From Blasia pusilla (Eukaryota > Marchantiophyta > Marchantiopsida > Blasiales), in contig CM114272.1 in NCBI GenBank assembly GCA_050084515.1, forward strand, positions 42,966,001 to 43,030,000: a stretch of 64,000 bases of DNA, read 5' to 3'. The notes beneath the pieces are model-generated. The model made no database searches, had not been told where the DNA came from, and saw nothing but the letters and a program-made list of their open reading frames with translations. A program made the translations under genes and the position numbers. Shown piece by piece: positions 10,952 through 22,269 of the stretch; the first letter of the stretch is position 1, and each line of letters starts with the position of its first letter.

Positions 10952-11956
10952 TGTCGTGACCCTCATGACCAAACGAATGCCAAGCGGAACATCGGAACAT
11001 TAGCGGGCTCACGCTAAAATGGTTTGCGCGTTGGAGTAGTCTCGAAGAGGAGACAAGAGACGAGACGCGAGCGAGGCTTCGCGTTTCAGATGTTGTGGTC
11101 GCGACCGAGAAACCTGGACCAAACGCGGAATGAGACTTGAAAAAAGTTGAGTCTAGAAAGTGGGTTGCCAAAAGGAAGAATCCGGATTTGGAACGCCACT
11201 AGCGTTTGAGAGTTTCCAACTGTATTTATAACCATAAATTTTAGCTCCAAGATGCGTTTGGATTAAATAAGGGTGCGTCGGAAGGCTTATGGAAAGCCAG
11301 TTCAAACGCACTAAAGATCTCTCCAAACGCATAAGCAGCGGCTGAGAAACAACCCGGAAACGGCTGTAAGTGGAGTCGGGTTGAGGGCCACAATGAAGGG
11401 CCTGACCCTCCTTTTCCAAAGGGGGGGTGTTATTGGAGAACCCCAGAAGTACTAATAAGGGGGAAGGTCTTCGAGAGTGCTTGGAACCCGAACCCCACTT
11501 GGGGGCGCCGCGGGGCGGCTGAAGGGCATGGAACGGAACGCGAGTTTGGGGGTTGGGTTGGAAAACCTGCACCAAGTCTATTGAGGCGACTTTAGACGTT
11601 CCTCTTGGATTTCACCCCGCGACTCAATTACTTAGGTCTCGGTTTGGAACTCACACGAGGTCCGTTGAATAGTTGGGATCGCTAGGCGCGTAAGTTCCGT
11701 TTCAGATCCCTAGACTAACCAGGAAGTCTGTTCCAAGTCTTGAAGGACTTGCCATGTTTTGGAAACTAGGAATTAAGGAAGGTTGAGCTTGATGAGACGC
11801 CGAGTTGAGAACTCGGTGGGTTGGAACGCTGGTTGGCCCGGACCCGACTAACGAGAGTGCGTGTTTGGGTGTAGATCGGTGATGAGATCGTGTCCTACTG
11901 AACGTACGCTTCCACAACACTAAAGATTGGTGTTCAAGGAGAGTAGGGGCGCGACA
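10952..11956 (+). repeat. 5' LTR of the Ty3 chromovirus
   Basis: It begins TGTCGTGACCCTCATGACC and ends AGTAGGGGCGCGACA, giving TG...CA ends. It matches 17334-17416 plus 18420-19341 (3' LTR) and, inverted, 17417-18419. The primer-binding site follows after two bases. Confidence 0.92.
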
Positions 11957-11958
11957 AG

Positions 11959-11970
11959 TGGTATCAGAGC
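11959..11970 (+). promoter_or_regulatory. Primer-binding site for initiator Met-tRNA
   Basis: TGGTATCAGAGC lies two bases after the 5' LTR. This is the common plant LTR-element primer site complementary to the initiator Met-tRNA 3' end. Confidence 0.88.
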
Positions 11971-12105
11971 TAATCCTTGGTGAGCGAGAACTTGGGGTCG
12001 TGGGATCAACCAGACGCTTGGGAAAACTCAAGGTAGCGGCTAGACTCAGACGCTCGAGGAGGGACGCAAGAAACGAGGAGGAGATCTGAGTGAGTTGGCT
12101 TGAAA

Positions 12106-13395
12106 ATGGCGATCGAGGGAGAACAACCCAAGAAGCGCCGAATCAAGCGACGTGAACCAAGAGAGGAACCAATGGCGGACCGTGAAGCTATGGAGGAGAC
12201 GGAGACTCCCGAAGAGCTGAACGCCAATCGTGAGGACTTTCCAGAGGCGAATCCTTCCGCGGGGCCATCGGGCCCAAACTCAGGGGAACGGACCGAGTCA
12301 AGCCAGACGTTGGACTTTTTGAAGCTGTTGGTGGAGCAGATGTCCCAGCAAAGCCAGCGGATTGCAGAGTTAGAGGCCACCCAAACTCCGGGTGCGGGCC
12401 AAAAGCTCTCCAAGACAAACCTGCCGATGCCATTCACTGGGGTTGGGTGCTCGCGGAAAGTGAAAGATTTCCTTACGGAACAGGAACTGTACTTTGAGGC
12501 GCAGAGGGCAGCTGAGCAGGACAAGGTGACGGTTGCCGTTACTTTCCTGAAGGATCATGCGCTACAATGGTGGACAGCTCAACGAGAGGAATATCTGGGC
12601 GGCGAGTCACCTTTGAGTTGGGAGGAGTTCAAGGTGTTGATTGGGGATCGATTCACTCCGGAGTACCAAGGATTGCGCGACACGGTGGAATGCGTGCGGA
12701 TGCGGCACAGTGGTTCCTTAAGCGCGTATGTGAGGGAGTTTAGTGTGAAACTGACTTCTCTTCCAAAGATGGATGAGCACGCGAAGAAGGCTATCTTCAT
12801 TAGTGGACTCAAGCCGAGTGCTGGAAAGGCCCTTTACCGAATCTTGACGTTGCCAGAGACCTGCGCGGATCTTCTAAAGCTAGCGGAGCGGATTGGGGAT
12901 GATGAGGTCCAAACCCAGAAATCCTTTGAGCCAAAAGGTTTTTCGAAGAAGTCAAAAAATAAGGAGGCGTTCAAAAGAGTCTGGAGTGGGGGCCAGCATA
13001 ATCCAGGAGAGTCGTCTGCCCCGGCAACAAAACGAGTGGAACTTCATGCGAAGCCGAGAGGAGGATAGCACTCGAAGTCAGGGAACGGCAAGGTCATATG
13101 CTACAACTATGGCGAACCGGGGCACCTGGCAAAATTGTGTTCAAAACCGAAGGTTAATAATGGGAGTATGATTGCGTTTGCTGCTAAGCATCTATTGGCG
13201 GGTGATCTCGAGACGTCCCTTCAGGTCACCAAGAAGACGCATAATTTGGTGTACCTAAGATCCAAGATTGCTGATCGCGATGTGTTGTTGCTCGTGGATA
13301 CAGGTGCTTCGCACTCCTTCCTAAGCCCGAGAATCGTGAAGGAACTGGGGTTGTCTACCTCTAAGGCGGATGAGCCCATTCGAGTAGGATTTGCA
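12106..13395 (+). pseudogene. gag: Ty3 gag, zinc knuckle and aspartic protease
   Basis: One frame runs from the first ATG at 12106 through a TAG at 13066-13068 to a TGA at 13396-13398. The N-terminal half is charged; the central part is a retrotransposon gag domain (AVTFLKDHALQWW and the following helix-rich region). After the TAG comes a CCHC-type knuckle in which the second cysteine is tyrosine (CYNYGEPGH...C), probably destroying zinc binding. The protease follows, with the active-site triad region VDTGASHSF near 13297. Capsid and nucleocapsid would package the RNA; protease would mature the polyprotein. The stops make this copy non-functional. Confidence 0.85.
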
Positions 13396-13398
13396 TGA

Positions 13399-14962
13399 GG
13401 TAAGTCTCATCGGACTTCTGATTTGGTCTTGGGTTTGACAGTAGGATGCGGGGTATTCGAGTTGAAGGAGAATTTCACTGTGTGCGAAATGGATGGCATT
13501 GACGAAGTCTTGGGGAATACATTCCTAGATGTGTATGAGGTGGAGTTAAGCCGTAGACCCTTGAGGTTCAACGTCTTGCTAAAAGGCAAACGGTTACAGG
13601 TGCGGTTGATCCGTGAGGTTCCGGCGAAAAAGGAGTTAGTGAACTCGATTACAAGGAGGAGCATGACCGAGTTGGAGGATGGATTTCTCTGCTTGATGAG
13701 ACAAGTGGAGGAGGCTACAAGCAGAATACGCAGAGATCAGGACACTGCTTCAAGGGGAATCCCAGAACCACTCCAGGAAGTGGTCAAGGAGTTTGAGGAT
13801 GTCTTCACAAATGAGCTTCCGACTAAATTGCTGCCACATAGAGCCGTTGATCATAAGATAGAGATCATACCTGGTTCCCAACCGTCTTCAAAAGCACCAT
13901 ATAGGTTGAATCAGGAGGAACTTCTTGAGTTGAAAAAGCAGTTAAGTGAGCTCTTGGAAAAGGGTTACATTAGGACTAGCAAGTCACCTTATGGAGCATT
14001 TGTTCTTTTTGTAAAGAAGAAGGATGGAAAGATGAGGTTGTGTGTTGATTACCGTGCGCTGAATAAAGTGACGGTTCGGAACAATTATCCTCTTTCGAGG
14101 ATAGATGATCTCTTCGATAGGCTGGCACGTGCAAGATATTTCAGTAGGATTGACTTGAAGTCAAGACATTACCAGATTCAGATTGTCGAGGTAGATGTGG
14201 AAAAGACTGCGTGTAGGACAAGATACGGTTCCTTTGAGTTTGTAGTGATGCCTTTCGGTCTATGTAATGCGCCTCTGACGTTCACCACATTGATGAACTC
14301 CATTTTTCACAAGGAAATGGATGATTATGTTATCATCTATATTGATGACCTACTTATCTATTCGAAGTCACTAGAGGAGCACGTTCGACATGTGAGAGCA
14401 GTCTTGTCTAAGCTAAGGGAAAATCAGCTGTATGCGAATGTAGAGAAGAGCGAATTTGGTTTGAGCAAGATCAAATTCTTGGGTCACGTGGTTAGTGCAG
14501 ATGGCGTCAGTCCAGACATGGAGAAGGTGAAAGCAATTGTCGAGTGGGAACCCCCATCCACTGTAAAGGGGATGAAGAGGTTCATAGGTGCGGTGCAGTT
14601 CTATCGCACTTATGTGAAAAACTTTTCGGGAATTGTGAGACCTCTCACGGATTGGACAGCAAAGTTTGCCAATGCGACTTGGACCCAGGAAGTTAATGAG
14701 GCATTCAGCCGAGTGAAACAGATTCTATCGCATGAACCAGTATTGAAGCTGCCGGAGAGTTTGACAAACCGTTCGAAGTGCATACCGATGCTAGTGATTT
14801 CGCGGTTGCAGGAATGTTGGTGCAAGAAGGGAGACCGGTGGCATACGAAAGCAAGAAGCTTAGCGATACTGAAAGGAGATGGCCCACTCACGAGAAAGAG
14901 TTTCTCGCGGTGGTACATTGCTTGAGGAAGTGGCGGCATTATCTATGGCTCCACAGGACTTG
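13399..14962 (+). pseudogene. pol: Ty3 reverse transcriptase and RNase H
   Basis: The frame continues that of gag-protease. It includes the end of the protease region (EVLGNTFLDVY), a linker and the RT: KKKDGKMRLCVDYRALN, RYFSRIDLKS and the catalytic YIDD at about 14337-14349, then FLGHVVS. The RNase H begins in this frame, shifts near 14770 and continues as HTDASDFAVAG, then KEFLAVV. A TGA at 14961-14963 interrupts it. The normal LKSGYHQ of Ty3 RTs reads LKSRHYQ here. RT copies the element RNA and RNase H degrades it in cytoplasmic particles. Very sure of family; clearly defective. Confidence 0.9.
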
Positions 14963-15044
14963 AGTATTCACCGATAATATATCACTCAAGTATTTTGAGA
15001 CCCAGGATCGAGTGACACCGAAACAACTGTGATGGCATGATACC

Positions 15045-16643
15045 TTGGCGCTGATGGATGTTGAGTTAATTCACAAGCCAGGTAAAGATAATGTGATTCC
15101 AGATGCCTTGAGTCGCAAGGAGGAACACATGCCATCGACGACACAGGTCTTGAGAGCAATGTTCCCTAAAGAAACAGACCTACAAAGAAGGATTTGTGAA
15201 GGATGTATGAAAGATGCTCACGCAGGGGAGTACCTGAGGAAGTTGAAGCAGGGTGAGAAGGTGGCCAACATAAGTTTGAGGCACACTTTACTAAGGTTCA
15301 AGCAGAGTAGGATCTATGTAGGGCAAGGCAGGATGCGAACCAAAGTGTTAGCGGAGTGTCACGACGGACCCTTGGCAGGACATAAAGGAGAGAAATCTAC
15401 GCTGGTTGTTCTGTCGAAGCGGTTCTTTTGGCCCAACATGAAAGAGGATGTTGCTCAATATGTGAAGACATGTGTGACCTGCCAAGCGAATAGAGTTTCT
15501 TATGATAAGAAACAAGGCTTGCTGCATCCCTTGCCGATCCCAGAAGGACCCTTGCAAAGTGTGAGTATGGATTTCATCACGAGTCTTCCGGAATCTGAGG
15601 GATACAACGCTATACTTGTGATTGTTGATCGATTTAGCAAGTTGGCGAGATTCGTGCCGACGGTGGATTCTGCAACGGCTTACATGACGTCGCAATTGTT
15701 TCTCAATAGCTGGTGGCGTGCTCACGGTTTGCCAAGGAGCATTGTTTCAGATCGGGATCCAAAGTTTACCAGTGCTTTCTGGAAGCACTTGTTCAGGAGG
15801 TTCAAGACCAAGCTGAGTTTCAAGATCTGACTTTCCACCCACCTGACGGATGGGACCGGTGAAAAGGTAAACTCAATCGTGAATCAGGACTTAAGGAATT
15901 ATGTCAGTGCTGATCAACGAGATTGGGTCGAGTGGCTGAGCATGGCAGAGTACTGTTACAACTCGACCAAGCATTCTACAATTGGAGAATCTCCGTTTCT
16001 CCTTGAAAATGCACGAGAGCCAGAAGGGCCTCTTGACCTAGCCCTTCCAAAGGGTACTGCATCGGCACGAACACGACAAGCGACGGCAGAAGGTTTGCTG
16101 GTAGAAATGCGAGAACAGGAAGAGCAAGCAAGGCGAAGTCTTGCAAAGGCTCAAATGAGGTACGTTAAGCATGCTAACAAGAGTCGGCGCCAAGTACGAT
16201 TCCAAGTTGGAGAGCAAGTGTGGTTGAGTGTGAAGAATCTCACTCTTTTGAAAGAGTTGTCTGCAAAGCTATCTGCCAAGTATGTTGGACCGTATGTGAT
16301 TGTGGCAAACTTTTTTGAGGATGTGTATACGTTGAGGCTGCCGGACGAGTTCAAGATTCACCCGACCTTATATGTGTCATTGTTGAAGAAATACCTTCAA
16401 GATAATGGACGTTTCGAGCGGAGACAGGTGGTGAGACCGCACCCGGTGATCATACATGAAGAGCCGGAGTTTGAGGTGGAGACCATCTTACGTTCGAGGC
16501 GTCGGGCCAACAAGTATGAATACTTGGTAAAATGGAAGGGCTACCATATGAAGGAGGCGACTTGGATTGCGGAGGAGGATTTGGAACATGCGCAAGAGTT
16601 GTTGCGAAACTTCAAGCGAACGCAAGCAAAGCACATACGTTAG
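15045..16643 (+). pseudogene. int: Ty3 integrase with C-terminal chromodomain
   Basis: The HHCC zinc domain is GHKGEKSTL...CVTCQANR at about 15373-15490. The core has MDFITSLP and IVSDRDPKF. The third acidic residue lies in GEKVN around 15860, inside a patch with a TGA at 15828-15830 and small indels. After the core come GEQVWLSVKNL, YVGPYVI and a chromodomain at about 16473-16616 (YLVKWKGYHMKEATWIAEEDL), which in relatives binds methylated histone H3 and steers insertion into heterochromatin. The upstream link to RNase H (15031 TGA) is also broken. Confidence 0.88.
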
Positions 16644-17320
16644 TACGAGGAGAAGCTAGAAACATGACTTGTACCCATGGGAATCTATTGCTGAAGGCCG
16701 TTGTAACTAGAATATGCTAGTGTTTCAATAAAGAAGTGTATGGATTTGGAGATTAAATGCCAGAGCTGATTGCAATTTGTATGTGGTAGTGCATGGCTAT
16801 GAGTCGTTCATCATAGGCTTAGGATGTAAGTCAAGAGGACAGACAAGGAGTATTTGAGGTGAGAGCTCGTATGTGGATAACCACCTAGAACAGGACCTTG
16901 TGTTGGATTACACTCGGGCTCGCCCTAGCGTCGGTGGGGCAGACGATGTGTGTCTTGGGGCTTGGGGTGATCTTACTTGTGGCTACATAAGTAAACTTAG
17001 TGACGCGCGTAAGTCGAATACGAGAGCGACCCAATAGAAGTACGACTTCTAGACCAGGTAAACAGGTGTGATGTTTACAAGAGTGAGCCAGAAGAGTCTA
17101 AGGTTGCACACTTAGTTAGCTTATTTGATAGGTTAGTTCTTTTGAACTTGTCCAAGCTTATCAAAGAGGAGAGGCTAATAATTCTAAGTGGTGCAAAGCG
17201 ACAACTGTAGACTAAGAGGAATTGCGGGTTAGCCACTAGAATGCAATTCAATGTCAAGGGGTAGGCTGCCCGGGAGACTTGACATAACAAAGGTTTGCGT
17301 TGATGAGGGCATCAACCTCT

Positions 17321-17333
17321 AAAGAGGGGTGAG
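17321..17333 (+). promoter_or_regulatory. Polypurine tract of the Ty3 element
   Basis: AAAGAGGGGTGAG lies directly before the TG of the 3' LTR. It is the expected plus-strand primer. The 680 bases between the integrase stop and this tract carry no recognised coding sequence. Confidence 0.8.
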
Positions 17334-17416
17334 TGTCGCGACCCTCATGACCAAACGAATGCCAAGCGGAACATTGGAACATTAGCGGGCTCACACTAAG
17401 ATGGTTTGCGCGTTGG
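17334..17416 (+). repeat. 3' LTR of the Ty3 element, first part
   Basis: It begins TGTCGCGACCCTCATGACC and matches the first 83 bases of the 5' LTR. It stops at GCGCGTTGG, where an inverted LTR is inserted. The rest resumes at 18420. Confidence 0.9.
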
Positions 17417-18419
17417 TGTCGCGTTCCTACTCTCCTTAAACGTCAATCTTTAGTGTTGCGGAAGCGTACGTTCAGTAGGTCACAAACTCATCGCTGATCT
17501 GCACCCAAACACGCACTCTCATTAGTCGGGTCTGGGCCAACCAGTGTTCCAACCCACCGAGTCCTCAACTCGGCGTCTCATCAAGCTCAACCTTCCTTAG
17601 TTCCTAGTTTCCAAAACATGGCAAGTCCTTCAAGACTTGGAACAGACTTCCTAGTTAGTCCAAGGATCTGAAACGGCACTTGCGCGCCTAGCGATCCCAA
17701 CTCTTCAACGGTCCTCGGGTGAGTTCCGAACCGAGACCCAAGTAATTGAGTCGCGGGGTGGAATCCAAGAGGGATGCCTAAAATCGCCTCAATGGACTTG
17801 GTGCAGGTTTTCCAACCCAACCCCCAAACTCGCGTTCCGTTCCATGCCCTTGAGCCGCCCCGTGGCGCCCAAAGTGGGGTTTGGGTTCCAAGCACTCTCC
17901 GAGACCTTCCCCCTTACTAGTACTTCTGGGGCTCTCCAATAACCCCTTCCCTTTGGGAAAAGAGGGTCGGGCCCTTCATTGTGGCCCTCAACCCGACTCC
18001 CTTTACAGTCGTTTTCGGGTTGTATCTCGGCCGCTGCTTATGCGTTTGCAGCTATCTTTGGTGCGTTTGGACCCGCTCTCCATAAGCTTTCCAACGCACT
18101 CTTATTTGTTCCAAACGCATCTTGGCGCTAAAATTTATGGCCATAAATACAGGCGGAAACTCTCAAACGCTAGTGGCGTTCCAAATCCGGATCTTTCCTT
18201 TGGCAACCCACTTCCTAGACTCGACTTCTTTCAAGTCTCATTCCCCGTTTGGTCCAGGTTTCTCAGTCGCGACCATAACATCTGAAACGCGACTCCTCGC
18301 TCGTGTCTCATCTCTTGTCTCCTCTTTGAGACAACTTCAACGTGCAAACCATCTTAGCGTGAGCCCGCCAATGTTCCGATGTTCCGCTTGGCACTTGTTT
18401 GGTCATGAGGGTCGCGACA
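17417..18419 (-). mobile_element. Inverted solo LTR nested in the 3' LTR
   Basis: This 1003-bp block is the reverse complement of the same LTR family (TGTCGCGTTCCTACTCTCC ... GAGGGTCGCGACA). It lies inside the 3' LTR. GTTGG precedes it (17412-17416) and TTTGG follows it (18420-18424), a 5-bp target duplication with one change. No internal region remains, so it is a solo LTR left by recombination. Confidence 0.9.
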
Positions 18420-19341
18420 TTTGGAATAGTCTCGAAGAGGAGACAAGAGACGAGACGCGAGCGAGGCTTCGCGTTTCAGATGTTTTGGTCGCGACCGAGA
18501 AACCTGGACCAAACACAGAATAAGACTTGAAAGAAGTCGAGTCTAGAAAGTGCCAAAAGGAAGAATTCGGATTTGGAACGCCACTAGCGTTTGAGAGTTT
18601 CCAACTGTATTTATAACCATAAATTTTAGCTCCAAGATGCGTTTGGATTAAATAAGGGTGCATCGGAAGGCTTATGGAAAGCCAGTTCAAACGCACTAAA
18701 GATCTTTGCAAACGCATAAGCAGCGGCTGAGAAACAATCCGGAAATGACTGTAAGTGGAGTCTCGTTGAGGGCCACAATGAAGGGCCCGACCCTCCTTTT
18801 CCAAAAGCGGGGGGTTATTGGAGAACCCCAGAAGTACTAGTAAGCGGGAAGGTCTATGAGAGTGCTTGGAACCCAAACCCCACTTGGGGGCGTCGCAGGG
18901 CGGCTCAAGGGCATGGAACGGAACGCGAGTTTGGGGGTTGGGTTGGAGAACCTGCACCAAGTCTATTGAGGCGATTTTAGATGTCCCTCTTGGATTTCAC
19001 CCCGCGACTCAATTACTTAGGTCTCGGTTTGTAACTCACACGAGGTCCGTTGAATAGTTGGGATCGCTAGGCGCGCAAGTGCTGTTTCAGATCCCTGGAC
19101 TAACCAGGAAGTCTGTTCCAAGTCTTGAAGGACTTGCCATGTTTTGGAAACTAGGAATTAAGGAAGGTTGAGCTTGATGAGACGCCGAGTTGAGAACTCG
19201 GTGGGTTGGAACGCTGGTTGGCCCAGACCCGACTAATGAGAGTACGTGTTTGGGTGTAGATCGGCGATGAGATCGTGTCCTACTGAACGTACGCTTCCGC
19301 AACACTAAAGATTGGCGTTCAAGGAGAGTAGGGACGCAACA
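18420..19341 (+). repeat. 3' LTR of the Ty3 element, second part
   Basis: It continues the 5' LTR alignment from GTCTCGAAGAGGAGAC to the end AGTAGGGACGCAACA. With 17334-17416 it sums to about 1005 bp, equal to the 5' LTR. Confidence 0.9.
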
Positions 19342-20734
19342 CTGTCCCCTATTAGTTTGCTCAAGTGGCCCCCTTCCCTACAAAGACATCATCCACGATC
19401 AAGGCTTATCGAACAGTCCGGTTGAGGTTCTAGTAAGTTTTTCATACTTGGTAGTAACCACAATTTCTTGGTAAATGCTGCACTTGAAGTCATGTGCGCC
19501 CTTGGCGGGAAACCCAAATTCTGAATTAGGCGCAGGCAGCTTGAGAGGAATTAGAGGGCAGATGACCATTCACCACAAACCGTAGAAGGGTTCACTTTCT
19601 GGTCATATATGGCTATATCTAATGTTGAAATAGCCGCATGTGCATGTAGATGAAGTACAAGGGGATAATTTTGAAGAACCCACATATGTTGCAATGTATC
19701 ACGAACAGGAGAGTTTACATTTTGCAACGATTCCTGATTTACACATGGGACTTCAATCCAATTTTGCATTCCCTCCTCCGTGGATACTGAAAATAGGTGC
19801 ACTGGTGAATGTAGCCAAAGTATTCAACCTCGGCGAGTCAATAAAGGTCGCTCGGATCATGTTTACGGTAAACATGGGTTTGTTTGGAGGTGGAAGTTCT
19901 TTTTGCATTGTGTTGACTTGGATGGCATCAACATCTTGCATATAGAGGCGCATAATCTCCCAAAGTACATTTTATGGCAAGGTGGTGATGCGCTAATGGG
20001 AGTGAGTGCTACAGATTTTGAAAGTATGACAATAGAGCAACATGTATCTTATGTGCGAATACAATCTATTGGTATGTGGAGGTTGCTGGTCGAGCACAAA
20101 GCTGGTGCATCAGAAGGTGTCCTTTATGGAGCCAAGAGACATGCAGGATCATCGTCCACGTCACTTCTAGATGTTTTAAACGTTAGCAGTTCATCTAAAC
20201 CTGTGGACATTGTTGTAGTTGTTTGTGTAGAGGATGCCACCAGTCCTCTAAATCTCAGACATAAAGAGCAGACGGCGGATATATCTCCATTTGTGCATAT
20301 TGTTCATGCAAATACGACATCACCAATATAGAAAGATTTCCGAGTTCATTTAGCTCTTGTAAATTCTTTGAAGTAGGTGGAAGATTTGGAGAGAACTTTG
20401 GCTGGCGTGGGAGGAACACTGAAGATGCTATCAACTGAAATTGAGAAGGCCAATAGATCTTTGATAGCATCTCTGAAGTATTAGTGTTCCTATCAAAGAC
20501 TTATTAGCATGCATACTCTGCATGCAACATCTCCACTAGTCATGTTCCAACCAAATCTGGGCTCCTACTCTAAATCAGAGCTCTCTCCATGTCACTATAC
20601 CTGTAACACCAATTTCGACAAATGTGGTGTTTTAGAAAACTCGGTCTTGTTGTAATATGATTATTAGTACATTAGGATATAGTGTGATGGGAGTACGACT
20701 TAAGTATTACCCTCTTTGTCAACAATGTTTATGG
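19342..20734. other. Unclassified region with decayed plus-strand frames
   Basis: Open stretches at 19640-19945 and 19780-20331 overlap in different frames and may be one broken coding sequence (LHMGLQSNF; FFLHCVDLDGINIL). I recognise no domain. The first 30 bases resemble the sequence just left of the Ty3 5' LTR (TTGCTCAAGTGGCCCCC). Confidence 0.35.
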
Positions 20735-21745
20735 CTAAGGGTTGAGGGTTTTTTCTTAGGGGTTAGGTTTAGGGTTTTTAATTAGGGTTTATTGCTCAGG
20801 TTTTTAGGGTTTAGGGTGTTTGGCTTAGGGGTTAGGGTTTTTTGTTTAGGGTTTATTGCTCAAGTTTTAGGGTTGAGGGTTTTTTTTAGGGTTTATTGCT
20901 CAGGTTTTAGGGTTTAGGGTTTTTTATTTAGGGTTTATTGCTCAGGTTTTAGGGTTTAGGGTTTATTGCTCAGGATTTAGGGTTTTTTTTTAGGGGTTAG
21001 GATTTAGGGTTCTTGTCTCAGGGGATATGGTTTAGGGTTTAGAGTTTATTGCTCGGGTTTGTGTCGTTTGGCTTAGGATTTAGGGTTTTTGGCTTACGGA
21101 TTAGGGTATAGGGTTGTTGGCCTAGGGTTTAAGATTTTTGGTTGAGGGGTTAGGGTTTAGGGGTTTTATCTTAGGCTTCCGGATTTTTGGCTTAGGGGTT
21201 TAAGGTTTATTGCCTAGGGTTTAGGCTTTATCGCTTAGGGGTTAGGGGTTATGTCTTAGGCTTGAGGGTTTTTGGCTTAGGGGTTACGGTTTAGGATTTC
21301 TTGCCTAGGGTTTAGGGTTTATTGGTTAGGTTATAGGGTTTAGGGTTAATTGCTTTGGTTCCTGGGTTTAGGGTGTTTGGCTTTAAGTGAGGGTTAGGGT
21401 TTTTTGCATAGGGATTAAGATTTAGGGTTTTTGGCCTAATTTTTAGAGTTTTTGGCTTAGGGATTAGGGGTTATGTCTTAGGCTTTAGGATTTTAGGGTT
21501 TAGGGTTTAGGGTTTACTGCTTAGGTTCTAAGGTCTAGGGTTTCTTGCCTAGGGTTTAGGGTTTATTGCGTAGGTTTTAGGGATAAGGATGATTTTTTGG
21601 CTTAGGGTTTAGGGTCTTTTGCTTAGGGGTTAAGGTTTAGGGTTGTAGGCTTAGTGTTTAGAGTGTTTGGCTTGGCGGTTAGAGTATAGGGCTTTTGGGC
21701 TATGGTTTAGGGTTTATAGCTTAAGGTTAGGTCTGTTGGCTTGGG
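20735..21745. repeat. Interstitial degenerate telomere-like array
   Basis: About 1 kb is built from TTTAGGG and close variants (TTAGGGG, GGTTTAGGGTTT) mixed with spacers such as TTATTGCTCAGG and TTTTGGCTTAGG. The spacers recur, so the array also has a longer unit of roughly 30-50 bp. TTTAGGG is the standard plant telomere repeat. With single-copy-like DNA on both sides it is interstitial, not a chromosome end. Confidence 0.9.
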
Positions 21746-22269
21746 AGTTACTATGATATAGAGTGTAGTCTTACTTAGGGAAACCCGATTTTCATCTTAA
21801 GTCCAAAGGGATGAATTAAACATACCATATGTAGAAATGTAAAGAATCTTTATAAAATCAAGTGCTGACTCTTAATAACATTACATTAAATTGTAGCCGT
21901 CATCTCTAGCCATCTCTACTAGACATCTCTATCTTCTAGTACTAGGTTAGTGCCAAAAGTTATTCTAGACTTTATAAAATTAGCCATGTCAATGGTGATA
22001 CTCACTAGTCCACCCTATATTCCATATGTAAAATTAGCAAAAGATGCTATAACCGAGTTTATATGGACACAAGATTGGTTTTTCACTACTATTCTTCTCC
22101 CATTTTTTTACATCCCAATTTTGATATCTCGTACTTGGGGCTATATTCCCTCTTCCAAATGTATTCAATGGCCACCAATACTGAATTCTGAAATTGTATC
22201 TTCACCGACTCTAACTAGAACTTATCCCATCCATATAGGATATTTGTTTCTTGTCAATAGTGATCTCAA

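Larger units (their letters stand above)
10952..19341 (+). mobile_element. Ty3/gypsy chromovirus with split 3' LTR
   Basis: This is a complete LTR retrotransposon on the plus strand: 5' LTR, tRNA-primer site, gag, protease, RT, RNase H, integrase, chromodomain, polypurine tract and 3' LTR. Each LTR is about 1005 bp once the 1003-bp inverted solo LTR is removed from the 3' copy. Order and chromodomain place it among chromoviruses. The reading frame is broken by stops at about 13066, 13396, 14961, 15031 and 15828 and by a frameshift near 14770, so it is not autonomous. No convincing 5-bp target duplication flanks it (CCATC on the left, CTGTC on the right). Confidence 0.92.

Noticed and set aside
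20735-21745. A true chromosome end
   Set aside because: The array is degenerate and has non-telomeric sequence for tens of kilobases on both sides.
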